NCBI GenBank assembly: GCA_025054835.1 | Contig: JANWZQ010000097.1 | Coordinates: 1 to 35,442, forward strand | Length of the DNA: 35,442 bases | Reading direction: 5' to 3' | From: Chthonomonadaceae bacterium | GTDB taxonomy: Bacteria > Armatimonadota > Chthonomonadetes > Chthonomonadales > Chthonomonadaceae | Part shown: piece by piece, positions 8,265-15,326 of the stretch | Position numbering within the stretch: position 1 is the stretch's first letter | Layout: every line of letters begins with the position of its first letter | Translations under genes and position numbers: made by a program | The notes under the pieces: model-generated | What the model was told of the DNA's origin: nothing | Database searches by the model: none | The model's input: only the letters and a program-made list of their open reading frames with translations

Positions 8265-8538
8265 AGCGCCCCGTAGGCGGACCTGTAGGGATACTGGTTC
8301 CACCGGGAGCTCCTGCAGGATTGGCACCGGGAGCCGTGGGAATGGAGGTACCTCCGGGGGAAGCCCCTTTGCCTCCTGTGATCTCATTCCAGCGCGCCTG
8401 GACTTCCGGGGGCATTCCCGGCGGTTGCTGGCCGACCCGATTCTCCACGGTCGCGGAACGGGTCAGGGCAAATATGGCGACGGCAATCACGACGGCGATG
8501 ATTGCAATGGCCACAGGGGGTGAAATCTGCTGCTTCAT
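8263..8538 (-). CDS. Small single-helix membrane protein, 91 residues, with Gly/Pro-rich tail
   Basis: I do not recognise a named family. The protein starts with MKQQ, then a single hydrophobic helix (about residues 8-26, [19 protein letters not shown]), a short soluble segment ([16 protein letters not shown]), and a low-complexity Gly/Pro/Thr tail in which GGTSIPT occurs twice. The N-in/C-out topology and short length suggest an exported or membrane-tethered small protein. The start ATG at 8538 is preceded by AGGAG; a longer open frame to 8763 runs back into the regulator gene and is rejected. It lies 65 bases after the GntR/LacI regulator and 121 bases before the pseudopilin, in the same direction, so co-regulation with both is likely. 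Confidence 0.7.
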   Translation of the reverse strand: MKQQISPPVAIAIIAVVIAVAIFALTRSATVENRVGQQPPGMPPEVQARWNEITGGKGASPGGTSIPTAPGANPAGAPGGTSIPTGPPTGR

Positions 8539-8603
8539 CAGTCCTGTACTCCTGATCGAAACGTTCTGGATGCATATCGCGCCGGTTGTGAAATAGCCTG
8601 GCT

Positions 8604-9749
8604 TCAGGTTGCAATCAGCTGCTGGTCCGGCGATACTCCCTGCCCGGTGACAGTGTTCTGCATGAGCTCCCTGTAGTGGTCCCGGATCAGCAGTGGCGCA
8701 TCGAGCACGTAGGTGCAATGCGGGGTCCCCGGTTCTATAATCCGATCCAGCAGCGCATGGCACGCGATTTCTCCCATATGCTCGAAGTCCGGCTGGCTTG
8801 TGGCGATCAGGGGCCAGAACCGCCGGGTTTCCTCACGGTTATCGAAGCCGGTCACACAGATGTCCTGAGGTACCCGGACTCCACGAGCCTGCAGATACTC
8901 GATCAGTGCGGCCGCGCGCAGATCGTCTGTTGCGAGGATCGCGGTAGGCGGGTCTGGCATAGACAACCAGCGATCAACCTGTTCGAAAGGAGCGTCCTGC
9001 CTGATTGATGTTGTCTGGCACACCAGGGCCGGCACAAAGGGGATGTTGTGATGGGCCAGCGCTTCCCGGTAACCGCGCATCCGGTTGATCAAAGGGCCGT
9101 GGCGGGTGTTCTCGCTCTGGAACAGAATGCCAATCCGGCGATGGCCCTGCTGGATAAGCCACTCCGTCATGGCATAACCAAGTCGGCGGTTATCAAAAAT
9201 GACCTGCGTGTGCCCCTGCTCCGGGGTACAGACATCGATCAGTATGACAGGCACATCGAACTGCTTATAGATCAGGTAATCGTATCGGTGTTCCTCGTCC
9301 GTACGCGCTACCGGGTAAATGATCAACCCCTGCGCTCCGGAAGCCAGCAACTGCCGGGCCGTCTGCTCCTCACGCTGGACGTTGTTGCCCGCATTGCCCA
9401 TGAGCACACAGTACCCCCGTCTGTGCGCAACACGATCGATCCCGCGGAAGGCGCTCTGCACCAGCACGGCTCCGGAGATCGGACCGATGAAACCGATAGA
9501 GCGTGAAGACCCGTGAGGCCGGAAACTGCCGGATTGGATCACGTAGTTGCCACTCCCCTGCATTTTGAGCAGTTTCCCCTCTGCAGCGAGTGCGGTGAGC
9601 GCCTTGCTAATGGTGGGGCGGCTAACCCGGTACTGTTGCTGCAGATCGCGTTCTGACGGCAGTCGCGTGGAGCGATCTCCCATGCTCCCGAGCAGATAGT
9701 CGACCTCAATTTGTTGCTTCACACGTTGATACAATGGTAAAGATGTCAA
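8604..9749 (-). CDS. GntR-type HTH regulator with LacI/PBP1-like ligand-binding domain
   Basis: A 381-residue one-component regulator of the AraR-like architecture. Residues about 1-75 are a GntR winged helix (PLYQRVKQQI, LPSERDLQQQYRVSRPTISKALTAL, and GSGNYV). Residues about 80-365 are a periplasmic-binding-protein fold of the LacI family (SIGFIGPISGAVLVQSAFRG, GLIIYP, VPVILID, HRRIGILF, ILATDDLRAAALIEYL and VTGFDN). The ligand is usually a sugar, but nothing here names it. The start is TTG at 9749: an in-frame TAG lies just upstream, and the next start would cut the conserved PLYQ. A consensus promoter (TTGACA, 17 bp, TACAAT) stands about 60 bp upstream. It heads the cluster that includes the small membrane protein and pseudopilin and may regulate them. 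Confidence 0.93.
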   Translation of the reverse strand: MTSLPLYQRVKQQIEVDYLLGSMGDRSTRLPSERDLQQQYRVSRPTISKALTALAAEGKLLKMQGSGNYVIQSGSFRPHGSSRSIGFIGPISGAVLVQSAFRGIDRVAHRRGYCVLMGNAGNNVQREEQTARQLLASGAQGLIIYPVARTDEEHRYDYLIYKQFDVPVILIDVCTPEQGHTQVIFDNRRLGYAMTEWLIQQGHRRIGILFQSENTRHGPLINRMRGYREALAHHNIPFVPALVCQTTSIRQDAPFEQVDRWLSMPDPPTAILATDDLRAAALIEYLQARGVRVPQDICVTGFDNREETRRFWPLIATSQPDFEHMGEIACHALLDRIIEPGTPHCTYVLDAPLLIRDHYRELMQNTVTGQGVSPDQQLIAT

Positions 9750-9807
9750 CGCTGTTCCCTAGCTGCGCATCCGGCAGGATTGGATTTACCAGTTGGCCGG
9801 TGTGTGC

Positions 9808-9836
9808 ATTGTAACGCGGAAACAGCGATCTGTCAA
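9808..9836 (-). promoter_or_regulatory. Sigma70-type promoter of the GntR/LacI regulator
   Basis: On the minus strand TTGACA (9836-9831), a 17-bp spacer and TACAAT (9813-9808) form a near-consensus promoter. The expected start site near 9801 gives a leader of about 50 bases before the TTG start at 9749. A 10-bp palindrome TTTCCGGAAA (9874-9883) lies upstream and GTTGA/TCAAC half-sites overlap the start; either could be an operator. Confidence 0.75.
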
Positions 9837-9946
9837 GAGACTTGATGCGTGTATTTTGCATTTTATTGCAGAATTTCCGGAAAGATTTCCGTATACCAGC
9901 TGTATTCGGAATGCCGACTTTCAATCGAGGGGATGCGGTTTCGGGT

Positions 9947-9995
9947 GGAAACCATACGGGCTCTGCAAGCCTGTCTTCAGAGCCCGATGGTTTCC
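9947..9995 (-). terminator. Long stem-loop after the E1 dehydrogenase gene
   Basis: GGAAACCAT-A-CGGGCTCTG (9947-9965) pairs with CAGAGCCCGATGGTTTCC (9978-9995): 18 pairs, one bulged A and a 12-base loop. It lies 20 bases downstream of the E1 stop on the minus strand, so it is a probable 3'-end structure. The T-rich flank (GTTGTTTTC) is on the plus-strand side, so a minus-strand terminator would lack a U-tract. Confidence 0.6.
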
Positions 9996-10015
9996 GTTGT
10001 TTTCTGTGTGTGCGC

Positions 10016-11998
10016 TCACTCCATCACAATGCGGATTGCAGTGAGCACATCCTCTATGTCGGGCAGGACAGCGTACTCTAACAGCGGGTTGTACGGAATG
10101 GGCACGTCCTTGCGAGCAACCAGCTGCGGAGGCGACAACAACAGGTTGAACCGTTCCGGGTGCGAGGTCATCTCGGTGATGATGGCCTGACCGAAGCCGG
10201 TGGTCCGTGCATCCTCATGCACGACCACAAGGCGCCCTGTGTGTGCCAGCGAGTGTTCGATGGCCTCATAATCGCAGGGCGCAATACACCGCAGATCGAT
10301 CACCTCCACAGAGACTCCCTCCTCCTCCATGCGCTCGGCGGCTTCTTCTGCCAGCTCCATGCAATTGCCCCAGGAGACGAGCGTAACATCCTGGCCGGGC
10401 CGCCGGATCGCTGCTTTGCCCGGAGGGATGGGCTCACATTCCGGGTGGACAGGCATGCGTTTGCGGAAGATGTGCTTGGGCAGGAGGAACAGCGTGGGGT
10501 CCGGACCATGGATCGCAGCCCAGAGTAACCCTGCGGCATCTTCCGGGGTGCTGGGGATGATCACATTCAGGCCGTGGATGTGTGCCCACATGCCCTCATT
10601 GCTCTCGCTGTGCCAGATGCTGCCCCCGGGCAGGTACGCACCGTACGGCGCGATCAGCACGAGAGGGCAGGACCAGTCGCCGCAGGTACGCCACCGTAGA
10701 GACGACACCTGCGTCATCAGCTGGTTGAGCGCAGGTCCGATGAAATCGATGAACTGGAGCTCGAAGACGGGCTTCCATCCCGCGCTGGCCAGTCCAACCG
10801 CGGTGCCAACGATAGTCGCTTCTGCCAGAGGGGAATTGAGGACCCGGTCGGGGAATCGCGTGGAGAGCCCCTTGGTTAAACCGAAAACCCCGCCTTTGGG
10901 GTCTTCGATGTCTTCACCGAAGAGGATCACCCGGGGGTCCGTCTCTAGAGCGCGTAACAACGTCTGGTTGACTGCCGCAACCATGGTAGCCGTCGCTTCC
11001 GGGAAGGCAACCGGAGGGGTAGAGACGGGCACTGGTGGACCAAAGAGGTGGTCCGTCACAGCTTCTGGATCCGGGTCCGGGGCCTGTGCGGCCAGATCAT
11101 AATCCTGCCGGACCTGTTGCTCGATCGCGGTAAGTTCCGCTTCCCATTCGTCACGCGTCAGTTCGCCGGTGCTGATCAGGTGACGTGCCAGGGTTTCAAT
11201 CGGGTCGCGCATCTGGTCCGCGGCGATCTCTTCTGCCGTGCGGTAGACGCGTTGATCGTCACTGCTGGTGTGCGAGCACAGGCGATCCAGTTCGCACCAG
11301 AGCACCGTCGGTCCCTCTCCCCGGCGCGCCTGCGCGATGACTTCCTGCCCGACTTCGAAGAGAGCGTACGGGTTGCGCGCGTCAACCCGGCGCAGGCAGG
11401 CCTCCCCGAGCGCTCCCAGGCGATAGGGGAAGAACCGTTGCGTGGGCGTGCTGATGCCGTAGCGATTGTCCTCGATCACAAAGATGACGGGCAACTTCTC
11501 CTGCAACGCGAATGCAATCGCCTCGTAGAACTCTCCCTGACGCGTCGCCGCATCGCCAATACAGACCATGACGACCTGATCTCTGCCCTCCATCTTGATC
11601 CCCCATGCTGTGCCAACCGCAGGCAGGCACTGGGAGGCGGTCGGAGTGGCTACCGAGAAGATGCGTCGCGCCCGATCCGAGTAGTGGCCTGGCATCTGCC
11701 GTCCGCCGCTGCTGCTGTCGCGTTTGGCCAGATAGGCCAGCGCCAGTTCATAATTGGTCACGCCCCGGGCCAGGGCCATGGCGCGGTCCCGATAGTAGGG
11801 AAAGAGGTAATCGTCGTCGCGCAGGGCATACACCAGTGCGGCCAGGGCCTCGTGCCCCATGCCAGAGACCTGAAACCAGCCCTTGCTCTGACGGAGGAGA
11901 ATGCCCTCGCGGCGGTCGCCTTCGCGTGAGAGGGCCATCAGGCTGAGCAGAGCGCGCGCGGGTAGCGCGGCATGACGCGCGGTCACCATCAGATCCAT
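10016..11998 (-). CDS. Fused E1 alpha-beta subunit of a thiamine-pyrophosphate 2-oxoacid dehydrogenase
   Basis: A 660-residue single-chain E1, in which the alpha and beta subunits that are separate in branched-chain 2-oxoacid or pyruvate dehydrogenases are joined. The alpha part (about 1-310) has the TPP site: YYRDR at 68-72, GDAATRQGEF at 148-157 and EDNRYGIS beginning at 176. The beta part (from about 335) has ILFGEDIEDPKGGVFGLTKGL, NSPLAEATIVG, and the C-terminal transketolase segment with VIDLRCIAPCDYEAI. It would decarboxylate a 2-oxoacid and pass the acyl group to a lipoyl E2. No E2 or E3 gene lies in the window, so partners are elsewhere. The substrate (branched-chain or pyruvate) cannot be set from sequence alone. 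AGGAG seven bases before the ATG supports the start. A TATAAT hexamer lies upstream at 12094-12089. Confidence 0.9.
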   Translation of the reverse strand: MDLMVTARHAALPARALLSLMALSREGDRREGILLRQSKGWFQVSGMGHEALAALVYALRDDDYLFPYYRDRAMALARGVTNYELALAYLAKRDSSSGGRQMPGHYSDRARRIFSVATPTASQCLPAVGTAWGIKMEGRDQVVMVCIGDAATRQGEFYEAIAFALQEKLPVIFVIEDNRYGISTPTQRFFPYRLGALGEACLRRVDARNPYALFEVGQEVIAQARRGEGPTVLWCELDRLCSHTSSDDQRVYRTAEEIAADQMRDPIETLARHLISTGELTRDEWEAELTAIEQQVRQDYDLAAQAPDPDPEAVTDHLFGPPVPVSTPPVAFPEATATMVAAVNQTLLRALETDPRVILFGEDIEDPKGGVFGLTKGLSTRFPDRVLNSPLAEATIVGTAVGLASAGWKPVFELQFIDFIGPALNQLMTQVSSLRWRTCGDWSCPLVLIAPYGAYLPGGSIWHSESNEGMWAHIHGLNVIIPSTPEDAAGLLWAAIHGPDPTLFLLPKHIFRKRMPVHPECEPIPPGKAAIRRPGQDVTLVSWGNCMELAEEAAERMEEEGVSVEVIDLRCIAPCDYEAIEHSLAHTGRLVVVHEDARTTGFGQAIITEMTSHPERFNLLLSPPQLVARKDVPIPYNPLLEYAVLPDIEDVLTAIRIVME

Positions 11999-12088
11999 TG
12001 TTGTCTCCTGAATTCGCGGCGTGGGATTCGTGCGGTTGCCAGAACTCCCTGCCGGTCTACGCCTTGTGGGCGGCCGGCACTTACGGTA

Positions 12089-12094
12089 TTATAC
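12089..12094 (-). promoter_or_regulatory. Candidate -10 box for the E1 dehydrogenase
   Basis: A perfect TATAAT on the minus strand about 90 bp before the E1 start. No good -35 hexamer is at normal spacing. Next to it TTCCG-TG-CGGAA (12101-12112) and CGGA-ATA-TCCG (12108-12118) form overlapping inverted repeats in the expected -35 zone, which would suit an activator or repressor site. Confidence 0.45.
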
Positions 12095-12163
12095 GTCATT
12101 TCCGTGCGGAATATCCGTGAGGTGCCTGTTGTCCGTATGCAGAAGACACGAACGGGACAGGGG

Positions 12164-12192
12164 TTGTGCCGCACCTGTGTTTTGAGTATAAT
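12164..12192 (+). promoter_or_regulatory. Sigma70-type promoter of the DUF3298 / ATP-grasp pair
   Basis: TTGTGC (12164-12169), a 17-bp spacer and TATAAT (12187-12192). The first gene starts at 12278, giving a leader of about 80 bases. It is divergent from the E1 promoter about 70 bp away. Confidence 0.6.
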
Positions 12193-12277
12193 CGCAAAAA
12201 GTTTTTCCACATTCTGTGCGATTTCCCGGATCGGCACCATGATTGCCGTGGCCTGTGGGTACTTCGGGAGATCTGGA

Positions 12278-13012
12278 ATGCATCTGGTCTTTTGCCGGTG
12301 GATCGTTTGCGCCTGCGCTGCTATCACCTGTTCGACTCTTGCTGTATCTGTGGCCAGTGGATTGGAGTTGCGCGACGTCCGGCCGGGATACTACCGGGCC
12401 GTCACGCGCATTCCGGATCTGTCGTCAGGACCCTGGCGGAAGCTGGTCTACTCCGTTTGCGTGCCCTGGGCGCGCAGAGCGCATGCGGATTTCATCCGGG
12501 AGTGTGAGGCAAGTTTCAAGACATTCGGCAAACCTGCAAGTCCGTACGAACATCAGATCCAGGGAAAAGTGATCTACCGTTCGCCGCGGCTTGTCAGCAT
12601 CCTGTTCGACATGCTGCAATACACCGGAGGCGCTCACCCCAATGCGTTCTACCGCACCTTCAACCTGGGAATGGTGAACGGAAAGCCCGCTTTGATGCGG
12701 CTGGCTGACTTCTTCGTACCCGGTTCAGACTTCCGGCAGCAGATCTCCGATGCGATCATCAACAAACTGATGCTCAACGAGGCCGCTGTCGATGTGGTCA
12801 ACGGGAAGGTGACGCGTCTGACAGAAGAGCAACTGGAACGTTTCGTTGTGGGGCCCGAGGGGTTGCGCTTCTTCTTCAATCACTATGAGCTTGGCCCGTA
12901 TGCGGCAGGACGCTTCAATGTCCGGTTAACGGTGCAGGAGCTGGGTACCGACTTCAAACGCGCGCTGCTCCCCGAGGGGCGTGCTGCTCCCGGGGCATCG
13001 GTCAGGAAATGA
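12278..13012 (+). CDS. Exported DUF3298-domain protein
   Basis: A 244-residue protein with an N-terminal signal sequence (MHLVFCRWIVCACAAITCSTLAVSVASG) and a body that matches the DUF3298/RsiV-like type: YTGGAHPNAFYRTFNLGMVNGKPALMRLADFF, LTEEQLERFVVGPEGLRFFFNHYELGPYAAG. In RsiV this domain binds lysozyme; in most family members the role is unknown and I cannot assign one. The ATG at 12278 follows GGGAG by seven bases; the ATG at 12239 is in frame but has no such site. The stop overlaps the next start (ATGA at 13009-13012), so it is probably translated together with the ATP-grasp-like protein. Confidence 0.82.
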   Translation: MHLVFCRWIVCACAAITCSTLAVSVASGLELRDVRPGYYRAVTRIPDLSSGPWRKLVYSVCVPWARRAHADFIRECEASFKTFGKPASPYEHQIQGKVIYRSPRLVSILFDMLQYTGGAHPNAFYRTFNLGMVNGKPALMRLADFFVPGSDFRQQISDAIINKLMLNEAAVDVVNGKVTRLTEEQLERFVVGPEGLRFFFNHYELGPYAAGRFNVRLTVQELGTDFKRALLPEGRAAPGASVRK

Positions 13013-14202
13013 TCCCCGATCTCCGTCGTCGTTTCAACGCGCAGTTTCGCCCGGAACGTTACCAGAGACTTCTGCGCTTTCTGGAAGAACGCTCCGGAGT
13101 TCCAATCGGCTTTCGTAACTGTGAGACGCCCTGCTTCTTCGAGCGTGCTCTGCTGGAGAAAATGGCGGACTACGGGCGGGAGCTGGTAGCACAGGTTATC
13201 AACAACACCGAGTATCTCGCGGCTGCGCGTGCGCGGATCCCGGAGCGCTTTCGTACCCCCGGAGAGACGCCGCACCCACTCTTCGTTCAGGCAGATTTCG
13301 GTCTGGATGAGCAGGGAGAACCACGACTGGTGGAGATACAGGGGTTCCCGTCGCTCTATGCCTACCAACCCCTGCTCGTGGAGGCCTATCGGACGGCGTA
13401 CGCACTGGATGACGGCCTGACCCCTTTCTTTCATGGCCTGGACGTGGAGACGTACACCGCGATGGTGCGCGATGCCATCGTGGGACCGCACGACCCGGAA
13501 AACGTGGTTCTGCTGGAGATCGAGCCGGAGACACAGAAGACGCTCCCGGATTTTGTCCTGACAGAGCGCCTGTACGGCATTCGCACGGTTTGCCTGACGC
13601 AGGTGCAGAAGCAGGGGCGCTCTCTTTTCTATCGGCGCGACGGACACCTGACGCGTATCGAACGGATCTACAACCGGGTGATACCGGACGAGCTGGAGCG
13701 GCGAGGTATCACATCCGGGTTCGACTTCCGCGACGAACTGGATGTGGAGTGGGCGGATCACCCCTGCTGGTTCTTCTTGCTCAGCAAATACGCGTTGCCT
13801 TTCTTTCATCACCCGTGTGTCCCGGAAACGCGCTTTCTGGATCAGGTCGATCCGCTTCCGGACGACCTCGAGCAGTACGTACTGAAGCCTCTCTTCTCTT
13901 TTGCAGGGCAGGGGGTGCGTATCGGACCTGTCCGGGAAGAAATCGACGCGATCGCAGACCCCTCCCACTACGTCCTGCAACGGCGCATCCACTTCCGACC
14001 CGTGATCGAAACGCCGCATGGGCCAACCCGGGTGGAGGTGCGGATCATGTACCTGTGGCCGCGACGCGAGGATGACGAGGTGCGGATCGAGGACCTGCGG
14101 CCACTGACCACGCTCCTGCGCATGGGGCGGGGACAGATGATGGGGGTAGACCACAATCGGGATCTGGAGTGGGTGGGCGCCTCCGTGGCCTTTCTGGTCT
14201 GA
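13009..14202 (+). CDS. ATP-grasp-like conserved protein of unknown substrate
   Basis: A 397-residue cytoplasmic protein without signal or helix. ATP-grasp-like features are visible: the glycine-rich loop in YVLKPLFSFAGQGVRIG, followed by YVLQRRIHFRPVIETPHGPTRVEVRIMYLW, and an N-terminal LVEIQGFPSLYAYQP. The order suggests the glutathionylspermidine synthase or circularly permuted ATP-grasp class, which form amide or peptide bonds with an acyl-phosphate intermediate. From memory, very similar uncharacterised proteins are common in Bacteroidetes (same VLLEIEPETQKT-, FSFAGQGV- and WVGASV-like blocks), so it belongs to a conserved family with no known reaction. It overlaps the DUF3298 gene by four bases. 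Fold class is fairly certain; substrate unknown. Confidence 0.75.
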   Translation: MIPDLRRRFNAQFRPERYQRLLRFLEERSGVPIGFRNCETPCFFERALLEKMADYGRELVAQVINNTEYLAAARARIPERFRTPGETPHPLFVQADFGLDEQGEPRLVEIQGFPSLYAYQPLLVEAYRTAYALDDGLTPFFHGLDVETYTAMVRDAIVGPHDPENVVLLEIEPETQKTLPDFVLTERLYGIRTVCLTQVQKQGRSLFYRRDGHLTRIERIYNRVIPDELERRGITSGFDFRDELDVEWADHPCWFFLLSKYALPFFHHPCVPETRFLDQVDPLPDDLEQYVLKPLFSFAGQGVRIGPVREEIDAIADPSHYVLQRRIHFRPVIETPHGPTRVEVRIMYLWPRREDDEVRIEDLRPLTTLLRMGRGQMMGVDHNRDLEWVGASVAFLV

Positions 14203-14217
14203 GCGCCGGGCGTAGGG

Positions 14218-14223
14218 TACAAT
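14218..14223 (+). promoter_or_regulatory. Candidate -10 box before the thioesterase operon
   Basis: TACAAT in the 58-bp gap after the ATP-grasp-like gene, 37 bp before the thioesterase start. The -35 region overlaps the end of the previous gene and is weak. If active it makes 14261-18117 a separate transcription unit. Confidence 0.4.
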
Positions 14224-14260
14224 AGGGCAGCAATTCCGGCGGAGGACGGCAGCGGAACCA

Positions 14261-14734
14261 ATGGCCTGCGACTTCAAAATGATCCATCGTGTGGATTTTG
14301 CGCACACGGACATGGCCGGAATTGCGCACTTCTCTAACTACTTCCGCTACATGGAGAACACCGAACACGCCTTCTTCCGTTCTCTGGGTTTCTCCATTCA
14401 TACCCGGATTGACGGCCGGACCTACGGATGGCCTCGTGTGCATGCCTCCTGCGACTTCCTGCAACCAATTCGCTTTGAAGAAGAGATCGAAGTACACCTC
14501 ATAGTGCGCCAGAAGCGGGCCAAATCGCTCACCTATGATTTCGTCTTTCGCAGGGCCAGTGATCCCGCAGGAACCGAGGTAGCGCGTGGTTCGTTGACTG
14601 TGGTGTGCACCGAGTGGGACGCGCAGTCGGGCAGGATGCGCGCCGTGGACATTCCGGAGATCATTGCGCGCCACATTGAAGAGTATCCCGGGCAGGTGCC
14701 ACCTGCGTCGGGGGCAGATCAGAACACACAGTGA
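14261..14734 (+). CDS. Acyl-CoA thioesterase, hotdog fold (4HBT / YbgC-FadM type)
   Basis: A 157-residue hotdog-fold enzyme that hydrolyses acyl-CoA thioesters. The active-site segment is VDFAHTDMAGIAHFSNYFRYME, with the conserved Asp of the 4-hydroxybenzoyl-CoA thioesterase family, and the partner strand is SCDFLQPIRFEEEIEVHL. Length is typical. It begins a compact plus-strand set: 16 bases to the EamA gene, which touches the CoA ligase, which overlaps the GlcD gene. Pairing a CoA ligase with a thioesterase in one operon suggests control of one acyl-CoA pool, or trimming of a mis-activated acid. The acyl group is unknown. Confidence 0.88.
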   Translation: MACDFKMIHRVDFAHTDMAGIAHFSNYFRYMENTEHAFFRSLGFSIHTRIDGRTYGWPRVHASCDFLQPIRFEEEIEVHLIVRQKRAKSLTYDFVFRRASDPAGTEVARGSLTVVCTEWDAQSGRMRAVDIPEIIARHIEEYPGQVPPASGADQNTQ

Positions 14735-14750
14735 GGAAGGGAAGCACGGG

Positions 14751-15326
14751 ATGGGCAATGGACAAGCGGCACAGAGCAACACATGGCTTCTGTTTGCACT
14801 GATGACCGTCCTCTCCTGGGGCGTCTACGGGGTGTTTCTGCACACCGGGCAGCAGAACATGGCAGATCCAGTGAATGGTCGGTACAAAGCGTTTCTGTTC
14901 GTTGGTGTCGCCTACTTCCTGACAGCGGTCATCGCGCCGATCATCGTGTTGCTGCTGAACCGCGCGCACTGGAACCTGCCGGCGCAGGGCATCGCGTGGT
15001 CTCTGACGGCAGGGATTTTCGGGGCCATCGGCGCGTTCTTTGTGCTGCTGGCGCTGGGGGCTTCCAGGGGGTCACCGGCCGTGATGTCCGTGGTGTTTGC
15101 AGGAGCACCGATCGTGAACGCTTTCGCAGCCATTCTGATGCATCCTCCGGAAGGCGGGCTCTCTGCGATCAAGCCGCAGTTTGTGCTCGGCCTGATCCTT
15201 GCGGCGACAGGCGGCTTTCTGGTCTCCATGTTCCGGCCGCAACCAGCGCCAGCGCACAGGCCGGCCGCGCATCAGAAAGCCACGTCAGTGGCGTCGCCGC
15301 TCGGTCAGACCGAGGTCAAACCCTGA
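14751..15326 (+). CDS. Half-size EamA/DMT-type membrane protein
   Basis: A 191-residue integral membrane protein with about five hydrophobic segments (WLLFALMTVLSWGVYGVFL; FLFVGVAYFLTAVIAPIIVLLL; IAWSLTAGIFGAIGAFFVLLAL; AVMSVVFAGAPIVNAFAAIL; FVLGLILAATGGFLVSM) and a polar Ala/Pro/His-rich tail. It looks like a single EamA unit of the drug/metabolite transporter superfamily, whose members more often have two such units (10 helices), so it would need to dimerise. AGGAAGG before the ATG supports the start. The stop and the ligase start share a base (TGATG at 15324-15328). Given its neighbours it may move the acid handled by the CoA ligase, but that is inference. Confidence 0.7.
   Translation: MGNGQAAQSNTWLLFALMTVLSWGVYGVFLHTGQQNMADPVNGRYKAFLFVGVAYFLTAVIAPIIVLLLNRAHWNLPAQGIAWSLTAGIFGAIGAFFVLLALGASRGSPAVMSVVFAGAPIVNAFAAILMHPPEGGLSAIKPQFVLGLILAATGGFLVSMFRPQPAPAHRPAAHQKATSVASPLGQTEVKP

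Noticed and set aside
8142-8387. Longer N-terminus for the pseudopilin
   Set aside because: A prepilin leader must be short. The ATG at 8141 has a strong ribosome-binding site and gives a 9-residue leader.
12883-14313. Minus-strand 476-residue frame opposite the ATP-grasp gene
   Set aside because: Composition is that of a shadow frame (no motif), while the plus-strand protein has conserved blocks and a coupled start.
14783-15325. Longer N-terminus for the CoA ligase across the EamA gene
   Set aside because: The open frame is a shadow of the EamA gene; the ligase fold starts after the TGATG junction at 15326.
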